Notes: generated by a model from the letters alone, not told the origin. 64,000 nt of DNA from Planctomycetota bacterium (GCA_963204915.1 CAUJHS010000048.1:1-64000); one strand, 5' to 3'. Shown: positions 1 through 9,699, numbered from the stretch's first letter. Program-made: numbers and translations.

Positions 1-1
1 C

Positions 2-67
2 CTGATCCTATTCCACGGACGCAACATTGAGCGTTGGTTGGAAACAAACCAGACCGACGCACGTTAA
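2..67 (+). CDS. 3' end of an unidentified gene
   Basis: An open frame runs from the window edge to TAA at 65-67 and is followed 26 bases later by a strong rho-independent terminator. Only about 21 residues are visible, ending in ...NQTDAR. No family can be assigned from so short a piece. A competing frame ends at position 30, so even the reading frame is inferred, mainly from the distance to the terminator. Confidence 0.3.
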   Translation: MILFHGRNIERWLETNQTDAR

Positions 68-92
68 CGACTAGCACTTTGCTCAGTCGCCG

Positions 93-125
93 ACCGGCGC
101 GGGATTGTCCTGCGCCGGTTTTTTT
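93..125 (+). terminator. rho-independent terminator
   Basis: An 8-bp GC-rich stem (93-100 with 112-119) is followed directly by a run of seven T. It would end transcription of the rightward gene that enters from the left edge. Confidence 0.8.
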
Positions 126-174
126 GTTCTCGCGTAGCACCTGCGTAGCACCGAACCTTTCCCGCGTCGTTCGA

Positions 175-213
175 CGAAAAAAGCCTTGCCGTAAGTTCTT
201 TACTAGCAAGGCT
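175..213 (-). terminator. rho-independent terminator of the tRNA-Lys gene
   Basis: A perfect 9-bp inverted repeat (181-189 with 205-213) is followed on the minus strand by a T-rich run. It lies 7 bases beyond the 3' end of the tRNA and would end its transcript. Confidence 0.8.
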
Positions 214-220
214 TTCTGAG

Positions 221-293
221 TGCCCCCTGATGGACTCGAACCATCAACCCTCTGATTAAGAGTCAGATGCTCTGCCAATTGAGCTAAGGGGGC
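221..293 (-). tRNA. tRNA-Lys (anticodon CTT)
   Basis: A 73-base cloverleaf reads on the minus strand. The 7-bp acceptor stem pairs 287-293 with 221-227, and the T arm carries GGTTCGAGTCC. The anticodon arm has a 5-bp TCTGA/TCAGA stem around the loop CTCTTAA, so the anticodon is CTT and reads the Lys codon AAG. The CCA end is not encoded. A terminator follows at 175-213. Confidence 0.95.
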
Positions 294-490
294 GTGATTT
301 GGGGATTTTACCGGTTTCTCGTCGTGGGGCAAAGGGGATGCACGTGCGTTCCTACCACGGGGTGGGTTTCCGCGGTGGGTTTGGGAACTCGATGTTCGCT
401 CGACTGTGTAATGGGAGCGTGCGAGCTGGGTTCGGGTTCGCTTCGCCTGGCGGCAATTCCCCTTCATCGCTTCGTGGGAGGCGTCCCCGT

Positions 491-543
491 GTTTGCGAGG
501 GCGAGGGCGTTTGCGAGGGCGAGGGGGCGAGGGGGCGAGGGCG
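491..543. repeat. G-rich low-complexity tandem repeat
   Basis: A 17-base unit built on GTTTGCGAGGGCGAGGG occurs twice (491-507 and 509-525) and decays into further GGGGGCGAGG copies. It lies beyond the terminator of the cysteine-rich gene and has no visible coding role. Confidence 0.6.
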
Positions 544-548
544 GAAGG

Positions 549-592
549 AAAAAAAGAACGGCCTGCTCGATTTTGACGTCGAGCAGGCCGTT
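549..592 (-). terminator. rho-independent terminator of the cysteine-rich gene
   Basis: A perfect 14-bp stem (557-570 with 579-592, 8-base loop) is followed on the minus strand by an uninterrupted run of T opposite 548-555. It is 28 bases past the stop codon of the cysteine-rich gene. Confidence 0.9.
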
Positions 593-620
593 GTCGTCCC
601 GTCTGGCGAGGGCCGGCTTC

Positions 621-1400
621 TTAACGGAGCAGGTTCACACCGGCATGAACGACGCGACGTTGAGCGGGAACATACGCGGCGGGATCAACCATCGGCGCGG
701 GGGGCACCGGAGCCGCGTCACCTTCGACCGCGGGGGCCGGGGCGCCGTGGCCGCCGTGGCCGCCGCAGGAGTCACATCCGCCGCAAGCCGACACGCAAGC
801 GTGGCAATGGCTGTGGCAGCAGGTGTTGCAGTTGCTCTTGCCGCACTTCGACTTGCCGCAGCTCTTTTTCTTGCAGCCGCCGCCGAAGATCAAGTCCAAC
901 AGCGAGGTGCGCTTCTTCTTGCAGCACGACTTCTTGCAGCAAGAGTCGTTGCAGCACGAATCACAAGCGGATTCGCAGCAAGAAGCGGGGCAGCACTTCG
1001 GTTCGCAGCAGGTTTGCTCGCAGCAAGGAGCCGGGCAGCAAGCCGGTTCGCAAGCTTGTTCGCAGCAAGGAGCTGGGCAGCATTTCGGCTCGCAGCAAGC
1101 TTGTTCGCAGCAAGGAGCCGGGCAGCAGGTTTGTTCGCAGCAGGGGGCTGGGCAGCACGCGGGTTCGCAGCAAGCCGGTTCGCAGCAGGGAGCCGGGCAG
1201 CATTTCGGTTCGCAGCAGGTTTGCTCACAGCAAGGAGCCGGGCAGCATTTCGGCTCGCAGGTGTTGCAACAGGACGGCGCACAGCAGCCGTGGCCGCTGC
1301 TGCGTGTTCCGAGCATTTGATCGAGCAAGGTGGCGCCAAAACTCGATGAGCTCAAGCCCATGGTGAGGATGAGCGCGGCAATAGCAGCATTGCACTTCAT
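621..1400 (-). CDS. secreted cysteine-rich repeat protein
   Basis: The 259-residue product has a signal peptide (residues 1-22: K after M, hydrophobic core, then SSSSFG). Residues about 38-150 are a degenerate repeat of CCEPKCCPAPCCEQ-like units in which Cys pairs alternate with Pro/Glu/Ala/Lys. A second Cys/Lys block and a Cys/His/Gly block follow, and the C-terminal 60 residues are Ala/Pro-rich and Cys-free. The start is supported by AAAGGAG about 10 bases upstream. Such Cys-pair repeats recur in planctomycete exported proteins, but I know no assigned function. A disulfide-crosslinked wall or surface protein, or a metal binder, would fit. The repeat also opens long ORFs in the other frames, which I treat as shadows. 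It has its own terminator. Confidence 0.8.
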   Translation of the reverse strand: MKCNAAIAALILTMGLSSSSFGATLLDQMLGTRSSGHGCCAPSCCNTCEPKCCPAPCCEQTCCEPKCCPAPCCEPACCEPACCPAPCCEQTCCPAPCCEQACCEPKCCPAPCCEQACEPACCPAPCCEQTCCEPKCCPASCCESACDSCCNDSCCKKSCCKKKRTSLLDLIFGGGCKKKSCGKSKCGKSNCNTCCHSHCHACVSACGGCDSCGGHGGHGAPAPAVEGDAAPVPPAPMVDPAAYVPAQRRVVHAGVNLLR

Positions 1401-1956
1401 TGAGACTCGTCTCCTTTACGGTGTAACGTCGAATCCGTCGCAGATTCCTTCGTCGCGGAAGCCGTCGAGGGTCGCCAAACGTCTCACCCGTGGGTACGGG
1501 TTGGGTCAGGCAACAGCCGGCGCGGCAGGTGCGCCGTCGGGGTGTGCGGTCAAACGGAAGGCGATTGTGGGACGGCGGCTTGGCGGCCGCTTAAGGAAGG
1601 TTGCGCCGAAAACGGTCGAGTCTTCCATGGACTCGATAATCCGCTCCGGTTAGCCTGACGCGACGCCGCGTATTACCGACGGCATCATGCTCGCATCAAG
1701 CGACAACTACCGTATCGGCAGGCCCGTTGAAGCCGCTTGAACGTCCGGAAGTATTTTTCTGTACTTGGCTTACAGCAATTCCTGGGCAGACCTTGACGCG
1801 CGTCCGGTCTGGGAAACCTGGCGAGAATACTCCCACCAGGACCGCTTTCGCGCCTTCGTCATCTTTGCCTGAAGCGCCCGGTTGGAAGCCCCCGCACGTT
1901 CGGATTACCATAGAGCCAGCGCTGCCATGGTGGCCGGCCAGGCTTGGGAGACTTGC
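1401..1956. other. intergenic region between divergent genes
   Basis: About 555 bases lie between the divergently transcribed cysteine-rich and TM2-domain genes. The only clear element is the Shine-Dalgarno of the leftward gene near 1411-1417. Promoters for both genes must lie here, but none is distinct by eye. ORFs crossing the region show no recognisable protein features. Confidence 0.5.
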
Positions 1957-2895
1957 ATGCCGATCCCCTTTACGTGTGAACATTGTGGAAAGACGCTCAA
2001 AGTGCGCGACGACCTGGCGGGCAAACGCGTCAAATGCCCGCAATGTCAGGGCATTGTGCGCGTGCCCACGCCAAAAACCGACCTCGAAGCGTGGTTCTTG
2101 CAAACGGAAGATGGAGAAACCTACGGACCCGTACCGCGAGCCGAGTTGGATCAATGGACGGCCGAAGGACGCGTCACCGCCGACTGCCAGGTGCTGCTCG
2201 ACGGGTCGGACCAATGGCAATGGGCCACAGATCTTTACCCCCATTTAGAGGAAACGGAAGAGCAACCCCAAACGACGTCATCACGTCACGAAACATCACA
2301 AAGTCCGCAAAATAAACAAGTTGCCGACTCGGAAAACTCATCGCCAAACACGCCAACCTCATCCGTTACCACGGGTCGCAAGGCGGCAGGCAGCAAAGCG
2401 GCGGCTGGCAAAGAAGCGATGGCGGAAGACACCGCGGGTGATGCCGCTCGCTCGGACCAGGCAGCCTCGCCAATCACGTCGAATGAACAAGCCGGCCCGT
2501 TTGATTTTGCTCCGGCAGAGACGAGCAGCACCGCTTCGAGCGGGGCGTTCGATTTCAACGCGAGCGATCGAGGCCGTGCGTCGACGCGATCGCGCGGACG
2601 AGGGACTGTGGCAAAGAAGGGTAAGCCCACGAAGACGAAAGCTTTGGCGCCGAATGAGCCGTCGGCAGAAGACGCCGATGCTGAACAGGTTGGGACAAAA
2701 TCGAAAACGGTCGCGGCGGTGCTCGCTTTTTTTCTTGGCGTGTTTGGAGTTCACCGCTTTTATCTGGGCTACAACCTCTTGGGGGTAGCGCAACTGTTAA
2801 CTGGCGGGGGCTGCGGTATCTGGGCGCTCGTCGACTTTGTGCTCATCCTGCTCGGGAAGGTTGATCGCGACGCTCAAGGGCAGTTGTTGCGTTAG
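1957..2895 (+). CDS. zinc-ribbon / GYF_2 / TM2-domain membrane protein
   Basis: The 312-residue protein opens with a zinc ribbon (CEHCGK...CPQC, about residues 7-31). A GYF_2-like domain follows (about 44-95, with the W...GETYGPV signature), then a low-complexity Ser/Thr/Ala linker, and a C-terminal TM2 domain (about 245-312) with two membrane helices around a GVHRFYLGY motif. This architecture is common in planctomycetes; the GYF_2 part is expected to bind peptides and the TM2 part anchors the protein. I start at ATG 1957, preceded by GGGAG, rather than at the upstream in-frame start at 1882, because the zinc ribbon begins there. It converges with the LarA-like gene 45 bases downstream. Cellular role unknown. 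Confidence 0.85.
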   Translation: MPIPFTCEHCGKTLKVRDDLAGKRVKCPQCQGIVRVPTPKTDLEAWFLQTEDGETYGPVPRAELDQWTAEGRVTADCQVLLDGSDQWQWATDLYPHLEETEEQPQTTSSRHETSQSPQNKQVADSENSSPNTPTSSVTTGRKAAGSKAAAGKEAMAEDTAGDAARSDQAASPITSNEQAGPFDFAPAETSSTASSGAFDFNASDRGRASTRSRGRGTVAKKGKPTKTKALAPNEPSAEDADAEQVGTKSKTVAAVLAFFLGVFGVHRFYLGYNLLGVAQLLTGGGCGIWALVDFVLILLGKVDRDAQGQLLR

Positions 2896-2940
2896 CGGAG
2901 TCAAGCCGCGGCGCACAATCTTGCGCCTCCGCGCAAGTTC

Positions 2941-4245
2941 TCACGCAAAACCGCTTGCACGGTTGTACAACTTCTCGCGTGTCGCCAATAACCCGGCGGA
3001 AGGGGTGGGAATGAAGAAGAATTCCTCCCCGTCAGCGGTAGTGTTAAACCCCTCGGATAATTGATTGATGGCGTAACGTTCCAGCATCTTGTTCAAATCA
3101 GCATACTGATAGCCAATCTGTTCAATGTCCTGACGCGACACGTGACCTGGCGCGTAGGTAATTTGAAAACGCCCTTCCGACGAGCCGTGAATGAGGTGAG
3201 CGGCCGCGTGCGCCAGATCCTGCATGTCTGCATTCACGCGGTATTGCTCCATGACACGGGGGGTTCCGCAATAGCCGTATTTGCGAATGAGGGCGTCTAC
3301 CTCGGGTTGCTCGCCAAACCGTTTCAAGCCGGGTGCGAGGACGAGCAACTCGCCGCCGTCGGCCAACGCCATCCGTGTGCGATAGACGGCCTTATTTGCC
3401 ACCCAGGTGCTAAAGAATTCATCACCTTGCATGACGCAAACCACCTTCTGGAGTGGCTTGTCCAGCACGGTGATATTCTCCTGGCGCGCCTGGCGCGCGG
3501 CCGCCAGATACGTTTCCAGATCGTCGCCGACATGCACGCCTGTGTGCACCAGTTGGCCCTGCGCGTTACGCGCCAAAACCACCTGGACATAGAAATCGGG
3601 CAACGGGCCCAAATAGTCGTCTTCGGCCTTGTTGAAACACTGCCGGACCGGCGTAAGAAGATTGCCGAGGTTGTTTTCGATGCCGCAGCACGCCGCCGCC
3701 ATGTGGGAGGCGCAAATCAGATCTTTGCCCCCCAGACCGATGAAGTAATTCTTGTTGTGATTCGCAAACCCGAGCACCTCGTGGGGCACGACGTGTCCGA
3801 TGTTGATGATCAAGTCCCAGGACTCGCTCATTAACATTGAGTTGAGCCAGATGGGAAACGCCCAATCGGCGGCGCCGCCCGTGGTTTCGCGAACATATTC
3901 CGCGGGTATCTCGCCCACATACGTCACGCCGCCGCGCCAATCGTGCGCATGAATGCGTTCATTCGGAATCGCGCCGAACATGGCTCGATTCTGTTCCCTC
4001 GTGTGGGGTTCGTGCTGACCAAGGGTTGGAATGACATGCACGTCGGCCTGGTCGGCAAAACGATGATAAAACCATTCGGTGATCCAGCCCGACCCCGAGT
4101 GCATGCGCGTGATGTCTGGCGGGAGCAACAAGACGCGCGTCGGCGACGGGCAAACCCGGTGCAGCGCCTCTTGCACAGCTTGCTCCAAAAGCTGTTCCAT
4201 GCGCGGTCGGTCGATTTGCGGCGATGTTTCAGAAATCCACGGCAT
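2941..4245 (-). CDS. LarA-like (nickel-dependent lactate racemase family) protein
   Basis: The protein has 434 residues from ATG 4245, or 449 from a GTG at 4290; neither start has a good ribosome binding site. Numbered from 4290 it carries the hallmarks of the LarA/DUF2088 family: a PPDITR substrate motif (D59, R62), LGQH (H93), and a GHVVPHE...NHNK...GLGGKD stretch with several His and Lys189. In LarA the equivalent Lys carries the pincer-nickel cofactor. Known family members racemise or epimerise alpha-hydroxy acids. The substrate cannot be read from sequence, and no larB/larC/larE cofactor genes lie in the window. It stands alone and converges with the TM2 gene. Confidence 0.75.
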   Translation of the reverse strand: MPWISETSPQIDRPRMEQLLEQAVQEALHRVCPSPTRVLLLPPDITRMHSGSGWITEWFYHRFADQADVHVIPTLGQHEPHTREQNRAMFGAIPNERIHAHDWRGGVTYVGEIPAEYVRETTGGAADWAFPIWLNSMLMSESWDLIINIGHVVPHEVLGFANHNKNYFIGLGGKDLICASHMAAACCGIENNLGNLLTPVRQCFNKAEDDYLGPLPDFYVQVVLARNAQGQLVHTGVHVGDDLETYLAAARQARQENITVLDKPLQKVVCVMQGDEFFSTWVANKAVYRTRMALADGGELLVLAPGLKRFGEQPEVDALIRKYGYCGTPRVMEQYRVNADMQDLAHAAAHLIHGSSEGRFQITYAPGHVSRQDIEQIGYQYADLNKMLERYAINQLSEGFNTTADGEEFFFIPTPSAGLLATREKLYNRASGFA

Positions 4246-4508
4246 AAAATCAATCTTGTTATTGTTGAACGGCGACAAAAGCACGGACACGAACCCGCCT
4301 GAATGGCTACCATGCCTTCTGGCGGCCTTAACCGGGTGGATTTTAGGTTCTGGAAGGCGGGAAAACTTCCCGGCTCAAGAGCGAAGGGAAGTCTCGGCCT
4401 GGCATCGCATCGCACGTCCTCCGGGCGAAGCGATGGAATCGCTCGGACCGATGCGGCAGACCACCTGGCGCCGGCCGAGGAGCTTACGCACTCGATGGCC
4501 AAAGCGAA

Positions 4509-5099
4509 TTACGGATTGTATGGCCAATCGGGCAGAGTCGCCAGATAGTCTTGATGGACTCCCTTGAGCCAAACGTAATCGTCGGTAATCCGCGTGGGCG
4601 TGACCATGCGTGCGCCGACTAAGCCAAAGATTGCCCCCGCGATGAACGTAATTAGGCCGCCAATGATTAACACGGCGCCAACCCAGTCATCCACCAACGT
4701 GTTTTCCACCATGGCGATTCCGCCCACCACCATTCCCCCGGCGAGCAACACCGAACCCCAACCGATGAGGATCGCACGGCGACGTTTCGCAAACCAGCGA
4801 TCGCTCAGGCCAATGTAAATGGTCGCGCGCTTACTCAACACGATCGCCAAAATGGCATAAATCAGCAAATTGAACAGCAACGCGATGAAAACCGCAGGAT
4901 GATGCCACGTAAGTTTACGACGCAAGGTGCGTGGCGTCGGCGCGTTGCTCTTGACGCACCGCGGAGGCAGCGCCGCGTTCTTATGCATGACCAGCAGCTT
5001 CCCTTTGCGCCACAGGCCGTCGTCCCGAAAGGGCTTGTCGGCGTAGGCGGCTGGGAAGACTTCCGGCGACTGATACGGGTTTTCTCCCTTTGACATCAT
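4509..5099 (-). CDS. small membrane protein with planctomycete NPYQSP motif
   Basis: The 196-residue product begins MMSKGENPYQSPE; the NPYQSP element near the N-terminus is a recurring feature of planctomycete membrane proteins. Three or four hydrophobic segments follow (about residues 70-90, 112-130, 140-165), separated by basic stretches. Two adjacent ATG codons (5099, 5096) compete as start. The 264 bases downstream, before the LarA-like gene, hold nothing recognisable. Function unknown. Confidence 0.75.
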   Translation of the reverse strand: MMSKGENPYQSPEVFPAAYADKPFRDDGLWRKGKLLVMHKNAALPPRCVKSNAPTPRTLRRKLTWHHPAVFIALLFNLLIYAILAIVLSKRATIYIGLSDRWFAKRRRAILIGWGSVLLAGGMVVGGIAMVENTLVDDWVGAVLIIGGLITFIAGAIFGLVGARMVTPTRITDDYVWLKGVHQDYLATLPDWPYNP

Positions 5100-5162
5100 G
5101 GTGATTCCGAAACGGTTCGATCCGCAAAAACTTCACCGATGGGAACTCGCGTCGGATGCGAA

Positions 5163-8100
5163 CTACGGTTTTCCCGTTTCCGCCGTCACCGCGACAATCA
5201 CGGGCGCCGTTTCATCATCACCTTTGACAAACTCTACCCGTTCGATGACGGCGTCACGTTGGGGGCGAACCGCCAGATACCGAACTTGCTGACTACGCAC
5301 GGGGAACGCGAACTGCGACTCGGGGACATCCACCCGGCGAATGTAGTCGGCAAAATGTTCTCCATTGCGCAAGGGATGGTCTTCGGTCTGCCCGTCGGCG
5401 TAGTGCAAACGGACAATCATCGACACAGTTCCTTTGGGTCGCGCGGGGTAGCCCCAACCGCTGACCCCGCCGAGCATGTGAATCGCCACGGCAGGAGCAT
5501 TCAACGGCAGCGAGACCGAGCGGGGCATTTGCGGCGGAAACTTTCCCAGCGGTCCATTCAGCAGGATCACGTTGGGTCGGCTTTCTCCATTGGGATCGAC
5601 GAGTTGAAACGGCACGCCGGCAAACTCTTTCGGCGACCAATCGCGGAAGATCAGACGTTCGGCGGTTGCGTCTTCCTCATAAAACATTCCGCGCGTACTG
5701 ACGATGGTCGCCACTTTATCCAGGGCCAAAGGAACAAACCGGCCCTTTTGCGTGAGGAATTCCAGCAAGTCGGTCAGTTCTTGCCGCGACACCTGTTTTT
5801 CAAAACCCTCGGGCATGAGCGACTTCGGCGAAGCCGCGATTTCGTCAATGTCCTCGCGAAGCAGCACATGTTTTTTGCCTTCCGCGTCAAACAACTCGAG
5901 TGACGTGCGCGTTTCCGACGCCAGCAAGCCGCTCATGATCAAGCCGTCCGCCGTGACGACGGTATACACGCGGAAATTACCTTCCACGCTGCGGCTCGGA
6001 TCGAGAATGTGGGTGAGCAATTCCATTTTGGGGTGCACCGCCATTCCCGTCAGGTCGGGGCCGATGCGCGTGCCTTCGCCGCTGTGAATGTGGCACTTGG
6101 CGCATTGTTTTTTGAAAACTTCTTTGCCGGCGACGGAATCGCCCGAAGTTTGTGCGAGCGAGGCGAGTTCCTCTAACACCTTTTGACGATCCGGGTCAGG
6201 AAGACCGCCCCCCTGCGCCAAGAGCTTCTTGGCGCGCTCGCCCAACGCCTTGTCAGGATGCGCCGCCAGTTGTTGTTGCTGATCTAAGGGCAGATCGGCC
6301 AGCCGGGCTTTGCCTTGTTCGGCGGCGGTCAGCAAGGCCGTCGTCCAGTCGGCCCGGCTCAGCAGCACTCGCAACGCGGCCTGCCTCACGATCGGAGTCA
6401 TCGTCGCCAGTCGTGCAATGAGTACATCGGCGGTCTCGGACGACTCGCTCCGCCCCACGGCGCTTAGCAACCCGAGACTCAATTCGGGCGAAGTTTGCGG
6501 GGTAATCAACGACGCCAATTGGCTTGCCGCTTGGGCATCATTCTTGCGGAATTCGATGAGTTGCCGCGCCGCGGCGATGCGCGCTTCATCTCTTGCTTCG
6601 TCGTTCTGCGCTTCCTCCCAATAGGCGGCGGCGATCTCCGCCGCATACTTATCGAGGGCTTGGCTTCCCCATCGGGTTGCGAGCGACGACAATTGTCCCC
6701 GCGAGGCCGCAGGGAGTTTGGTAAGCAGCGCCCCCAACGATGCATCGATCCGTTCATCGACGGCGGGAGCGCTGTCGCGCGGCCAACCGCGATTGAGCCC
6801 GCCAACGACAGCCGCGGCAATTGCCGGGTTCGCGTTGGGAATGTCCGCAATGAGCGATCCGATCGTGTCGCGCGGACCGCCGCGTGCGTAATGTTCGGCG
6901 ATCCGTGCAACAATTTGCACGACGGCAGGGGAGGGCGCCTTGGCGAATTCTTCGCGCGCCGCTAGGCGAATCACCTCTTGGGCGTTCATGGCTGCGGCGC
7001 TGGTCGCCGCATCCGCCAGCCACGAGTCGCTTAACACGTGAGGACTTTGCAGAGCTGCGAACACGGTTTGCGCCGCTTCAGGCGAAGGCGGCAAGTCAGC
7101 CAACGCCAACAAGGCGGCCAGTCGCACCTGAGCGTCTGCATCCTGCACGGCGCCACTTTCCGCAATCGCTCGCGTCGATTCCGGAGTCGGCGGCAACACT
7201 TGGAGTGCGTTGCGCCGGACTCCCGCCGAGGGATGCTTCAGTGCACTCACCGCAACGTTCGTCGCCTGGGCATTGCCGCCATCCAGCTCACCCAATCCGT
7301 GCAGCGTCCACAGCGCGTGAATGGCGCCCGGATTAAGGCCGATTTCGTCCACATTCTTGTCGGCCGTCAACTCGAACAATTGTGGCGATACATCTTGTTT
7401 GCCGCGCTCGACCAGGAGGCGTTGAGCATGGCGGCGCCAAAAGAAGTTCGTATTTCGAAGCGTCGCCACGAGCTTTTGCGGGGCGGCGTCGGCCAACGAG
7501 ACAGGCTCCTCGGCAGCGCCGCCAACCGGAACCATGCGATAAACACGACCGTGTTTCTTATCTCTCAGGTCGGTCTCATAGGCATTGCCTTTGCCGGTCC
7601 GATAACCTTGCGGCGTCGGATTGTGCTGCACGATGTAGTTGTACCAATCCAGCACCCACATGTTGCCGTCGGGTCCGACCTCGGCCATGATGGGCGCGGC
7701 CCACTCATCGGTGCTGGCGGTCAAGTTCCAAGAATTGCGCGACCAAAACGTCGCACCATCGGGCTGCAACGTGAACGTCGCCACCAAATGCCCTGTTGGC
7801 TCTGTCACGAACGCCGTGCGGTTCCAATACTGTCGAGGGTAGGCTCGCGCCGTGTACAACGCATGGCCCGCCGCCGAGGTGAATCCCCCGTGGTTATCGA
7901 CCTGACGCACCATCTCGGTAATGGGATCGAACTTATTGTCCAACGCAATGCTTGCCAACACCGTCGAAGACCAACCCCGAACGCGTTCGTAGTAACGGTT
8001 AGGGATAGGCAAATGAACGCTAGGGCAACCGTTGGCGGTCGAGCCGAATAAGATTCCTTCTTCGCTGAAGCCAACGCCCCAAGAGTTATTGTTGGTGTTG

Positions 8101-9524
8101 CGCAGGAACTCCAGTTTGGTCACCTGGGGCGAATCCGATTCCTCGCCGGGCCCGCTCAGCTTGAACCGGAAGAAACCCGTGCGGAAGGAGTGCTGTTCGC
8201 CGGCCACCTCGCCCTCGAATCCGGAGTAACCGACCATGCCGTAAAACCAATTGTCCAAGCCGTATTGCAGGTTACTCGGCCCAGCGTGCGTATCTTCGGT
8301 CGACCAGCCCGTGAACAAGACCTTACGAATGTCGGCGCGGTCGTCGCCGTCCGTGTCTTTAAGGAATAAGGTGTCAGGAGCTTGTTGAACGACCACTCCG
8401 CCATGCGAAAACGCCAGACTGGTGGGAATGCTCAAGCCTTCGGCAAAGACGGTGAATTTATCGGCGCGGCCGTCGCCGTTGGTGTCTTCGCAAATGCGAA
8501 TTCGATCGCGTCCGCGGCCCGTCGGTTGCATTTCATTGGGATAATCCACGGTTTCCGCCACCCAGAGGCGACCGCGTTCATCCCAGTTCATGCAAATCGC
8601 TTTGCCGATGTCGGGCTCAGCCGCAAAGAGCCGCATCTCGAAGCCCACCGGCGTGACGTAGTGCTTTTGCGACTCGGCAGGCGGAAGCGGTTTTTGCATT
8701 TTGCGAATCGGTTCGCCGATGGTGCCCCAACGTTCTCCTGCCGGGTAGAACGGAATCTCGGCTTCGGTATATTCCAGGGGCTGTACGTCCTTGCGCGGCG
8801 CCGTCATGGCCGGCTGGTCGGAGAACTCGCCCGCCTTCTGCGGTTCTTCGCCTACCGCCCATCGAATTCCTCGCTCCACCAGGTTGTGAAACCCGGCATT
8901 GGTCCAGGTCCTTGCATCGTGTCCCCAGGCGGTATAAAAAACGCGGCCTTGCTCGTAGGTGCGAACCCAGGTCCAAGGCTCTCGGCCCGTTTCGTCGACA
9001 CGGTATTCAAGAATGGTGCGATCGTCGTTATGGCGATGATGCACGTAGGTTTCGTCCCAGCTTTCGAAGCCCTGGTAACCCTCGACCACGGGGTGTGCGG
9101 CATCGGCCACTTGCGTCCGAAACACGCCCGTTTCATGTTTTTGAAACTGGGCGCCAACCAGTTCAACGTACTTCGGTGAGTTCAAGAAGCAGTACGATGC
9201 GCAGTGCAGGGGAATGAACCCCTTGCCGCGGGCGATAAAGTCGAGCAAGGCCTTCTCTTGCTGCGGTTCGATTTCCGTCGTGTTGGCGTAGATCACCAAA
9301 CCGTCGTACTTAGCGAGCGTATCAGGATTCAAGTCGGATACTTGCCCTGTGTACGTCATCTGGATGCCGCGAGCCGCCAAAATCGGTTCGAGTTCAGCGT
9401 AGCGTTCACTGGGCCGGTGGGGCCCTTCATCTCCCAAGAATAACAACCGAATCGGCTCAGCACTGTTTGCTGAATGTGCCGAAAACAACAGCGCCAACAC
9501 GCCAAGGAATAAACCGGATCTCAT
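5163..9524 (-). CDS. ThuA / PVC-type sorbosone-dehydrogenase-like / HEAT / haem-binding protein
   Basis: This exported protein of 1453 residues has a signal peptide (1-22). It starts with a ThuA-like domain (about 25-240, Rossmann-like, as in ThuA carbohydrate-utilisation proteins). A PVC-type membrane-bound dehydrogenase beta-propeller follows (about 290-690, with DTNGDGRAD and DTDGDDRAD calcium-type loops), then an alpha-helical HEAT-like region (about 690-1110). Next is a haem domain with C1141-x2-C1144-H1145, and last a beta-rich C-terminal domain of about 200 residues. Such multidomain c-type cytochromes are abundant in planctomycetes and are inferred to oxidise sugars or polysaccharide products in the periplasm. 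The gene is alone; no partner oxidase is in the window. Confidence 0.88.
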   Translation of the reverse strand: MRSGLFLGVLALLFSAHSANSAEPIRLLFLGDEGPHRPSERYAELEPILAARGIQMTYTGQVSDLNPDTLAKYDGLVIYANTTEIEPQQEKALLDFIARGKGFIPLHCASYCFLNSPKYVELVGAQFQKHETGVFRTQVADAAHPVVEGYQGFESWDETYVHHRHNDDRTILEYRVDETGREPWTWVRTYEQGRVFYTAWGHDARTWTNAGFHNLVERGIRWAVGEEPQKAGEFSDQPAMTAPRKDVQPLEYTEAEIPFYPAGERWGTIGEPIRKMQKPLPPAESQKHYVTPVGFEMRLFAAEPDIGKAICMNWDERGRLWVAETVDYPNEMQPTGRGRDRIRICEDTNGDGRADKFTVFAEGLSIPTSLAFSHGGVVVQQAPDTLFLKDTDGDDRADIRKVLFTGWSTEDTHAGPSNLQYGLDNWFYGMVGYSGFEGEVAGEQHSFRTGFFRFKLSGPGEESDSPQVTKLEFLRNTNNNSWGVGFSEEGILFGSTANGCPSVHLPIPNRYYERVRGWSSTVLASIALDNKFDPITEMVRQVDNHGGFTSAAGHALYTARAYPRQYWNRTAFVTEPTGHLVATFTLQPDGATFWSRNSWNLTASTDEWAAPIMAEVGPDGNMWVLDWYNYIVQHNPTPQGYRTGKGNAYETDLRDKKHGRVYRMVPVGGAAEEPVSLADAAPQKLVATLRNTNFFWRRHAQRLLVERGKQDVSPQLFELTADKNVDEIGLNPGAIHALWTLHGLGELDGGNAQATNVAVSALKHPSAGVRRNALQVLPPTPESTRAIAESGAVQDADAQVRLAALLALADLPPSPEAAQTVFAALQSPHVLSDSWLADAATSAAAMNAQEVIRLAAREEFAKAPSPAVVQIVARIAEHYARGGPRDTIGSLIADIPNANPAIAAAVVGGLNRGWPRDSAPAVDERIDASLGALLTKLPAASRGQLSSLATRWGSQALDKYAAEIAAAYWEEAQNDEARDEARIAAARQLIEFRKNDAQAASQLASLITPQTSPELSLGLLSAVGRSESSETADVLIARLATMTPIVRQAALRVLLSRADWTTALLTAAEQGKARLADLPLDQQQQLAAHPDKALGERAKKLLAQGGGLPDPDRQKVLEELASLAQTSGDSVAGKEVFKKQCAKCHIHSGEGTRIGPDLTGMAVHPKMELLTHILDPSRSVEGNFRVYTVVTADGLIMSGLLASETRTSLELFDAEGKKHVLLREDIDEIAASPKSLMPEGFEKQVSRQELTDLLEFLTQKGRFVPLALDKVATIVSTRGMFYEEDATAERLIFRDWSPKEFAGVPFQLVDPNGESRPNVILLNGPLGKFPPQMPRSVSLPLNAPAVAIHMLGGVSGWGYPARPKGTVSMIVRLHYADGQTEDHPLRNGEHFADYIRRVDVPESQFAFPVRSQQVRYLAVRPQRDAVIERVEFVKGDDETAPVIVAVTAETGKP

Positions 9525-9699
9525 GATGACCCACAGCGCGCAAAGAGATTGGAAAATAACGAGCCAATGGGGTTAATAATACTTAACCCCCGGTCGGCTT
9601 GCTATTACCCTGCCCCTTGCAAACGATAGGAGATCGACGCCGTTTGCGGTGTATTCTTTGACGTGGGATACCGCCTTTCGCTGAACGATTTAACGACCT

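Noticed and set aside
294-1366. Long plus-strand ORFs opposite the cysteine-rich gene
   Set aside because: They are Arg/Ala/Ser or Gln-rich readings of the repeat in other frames; the minus frame has a signal peptide, an AAAGGAG site and a terminator.
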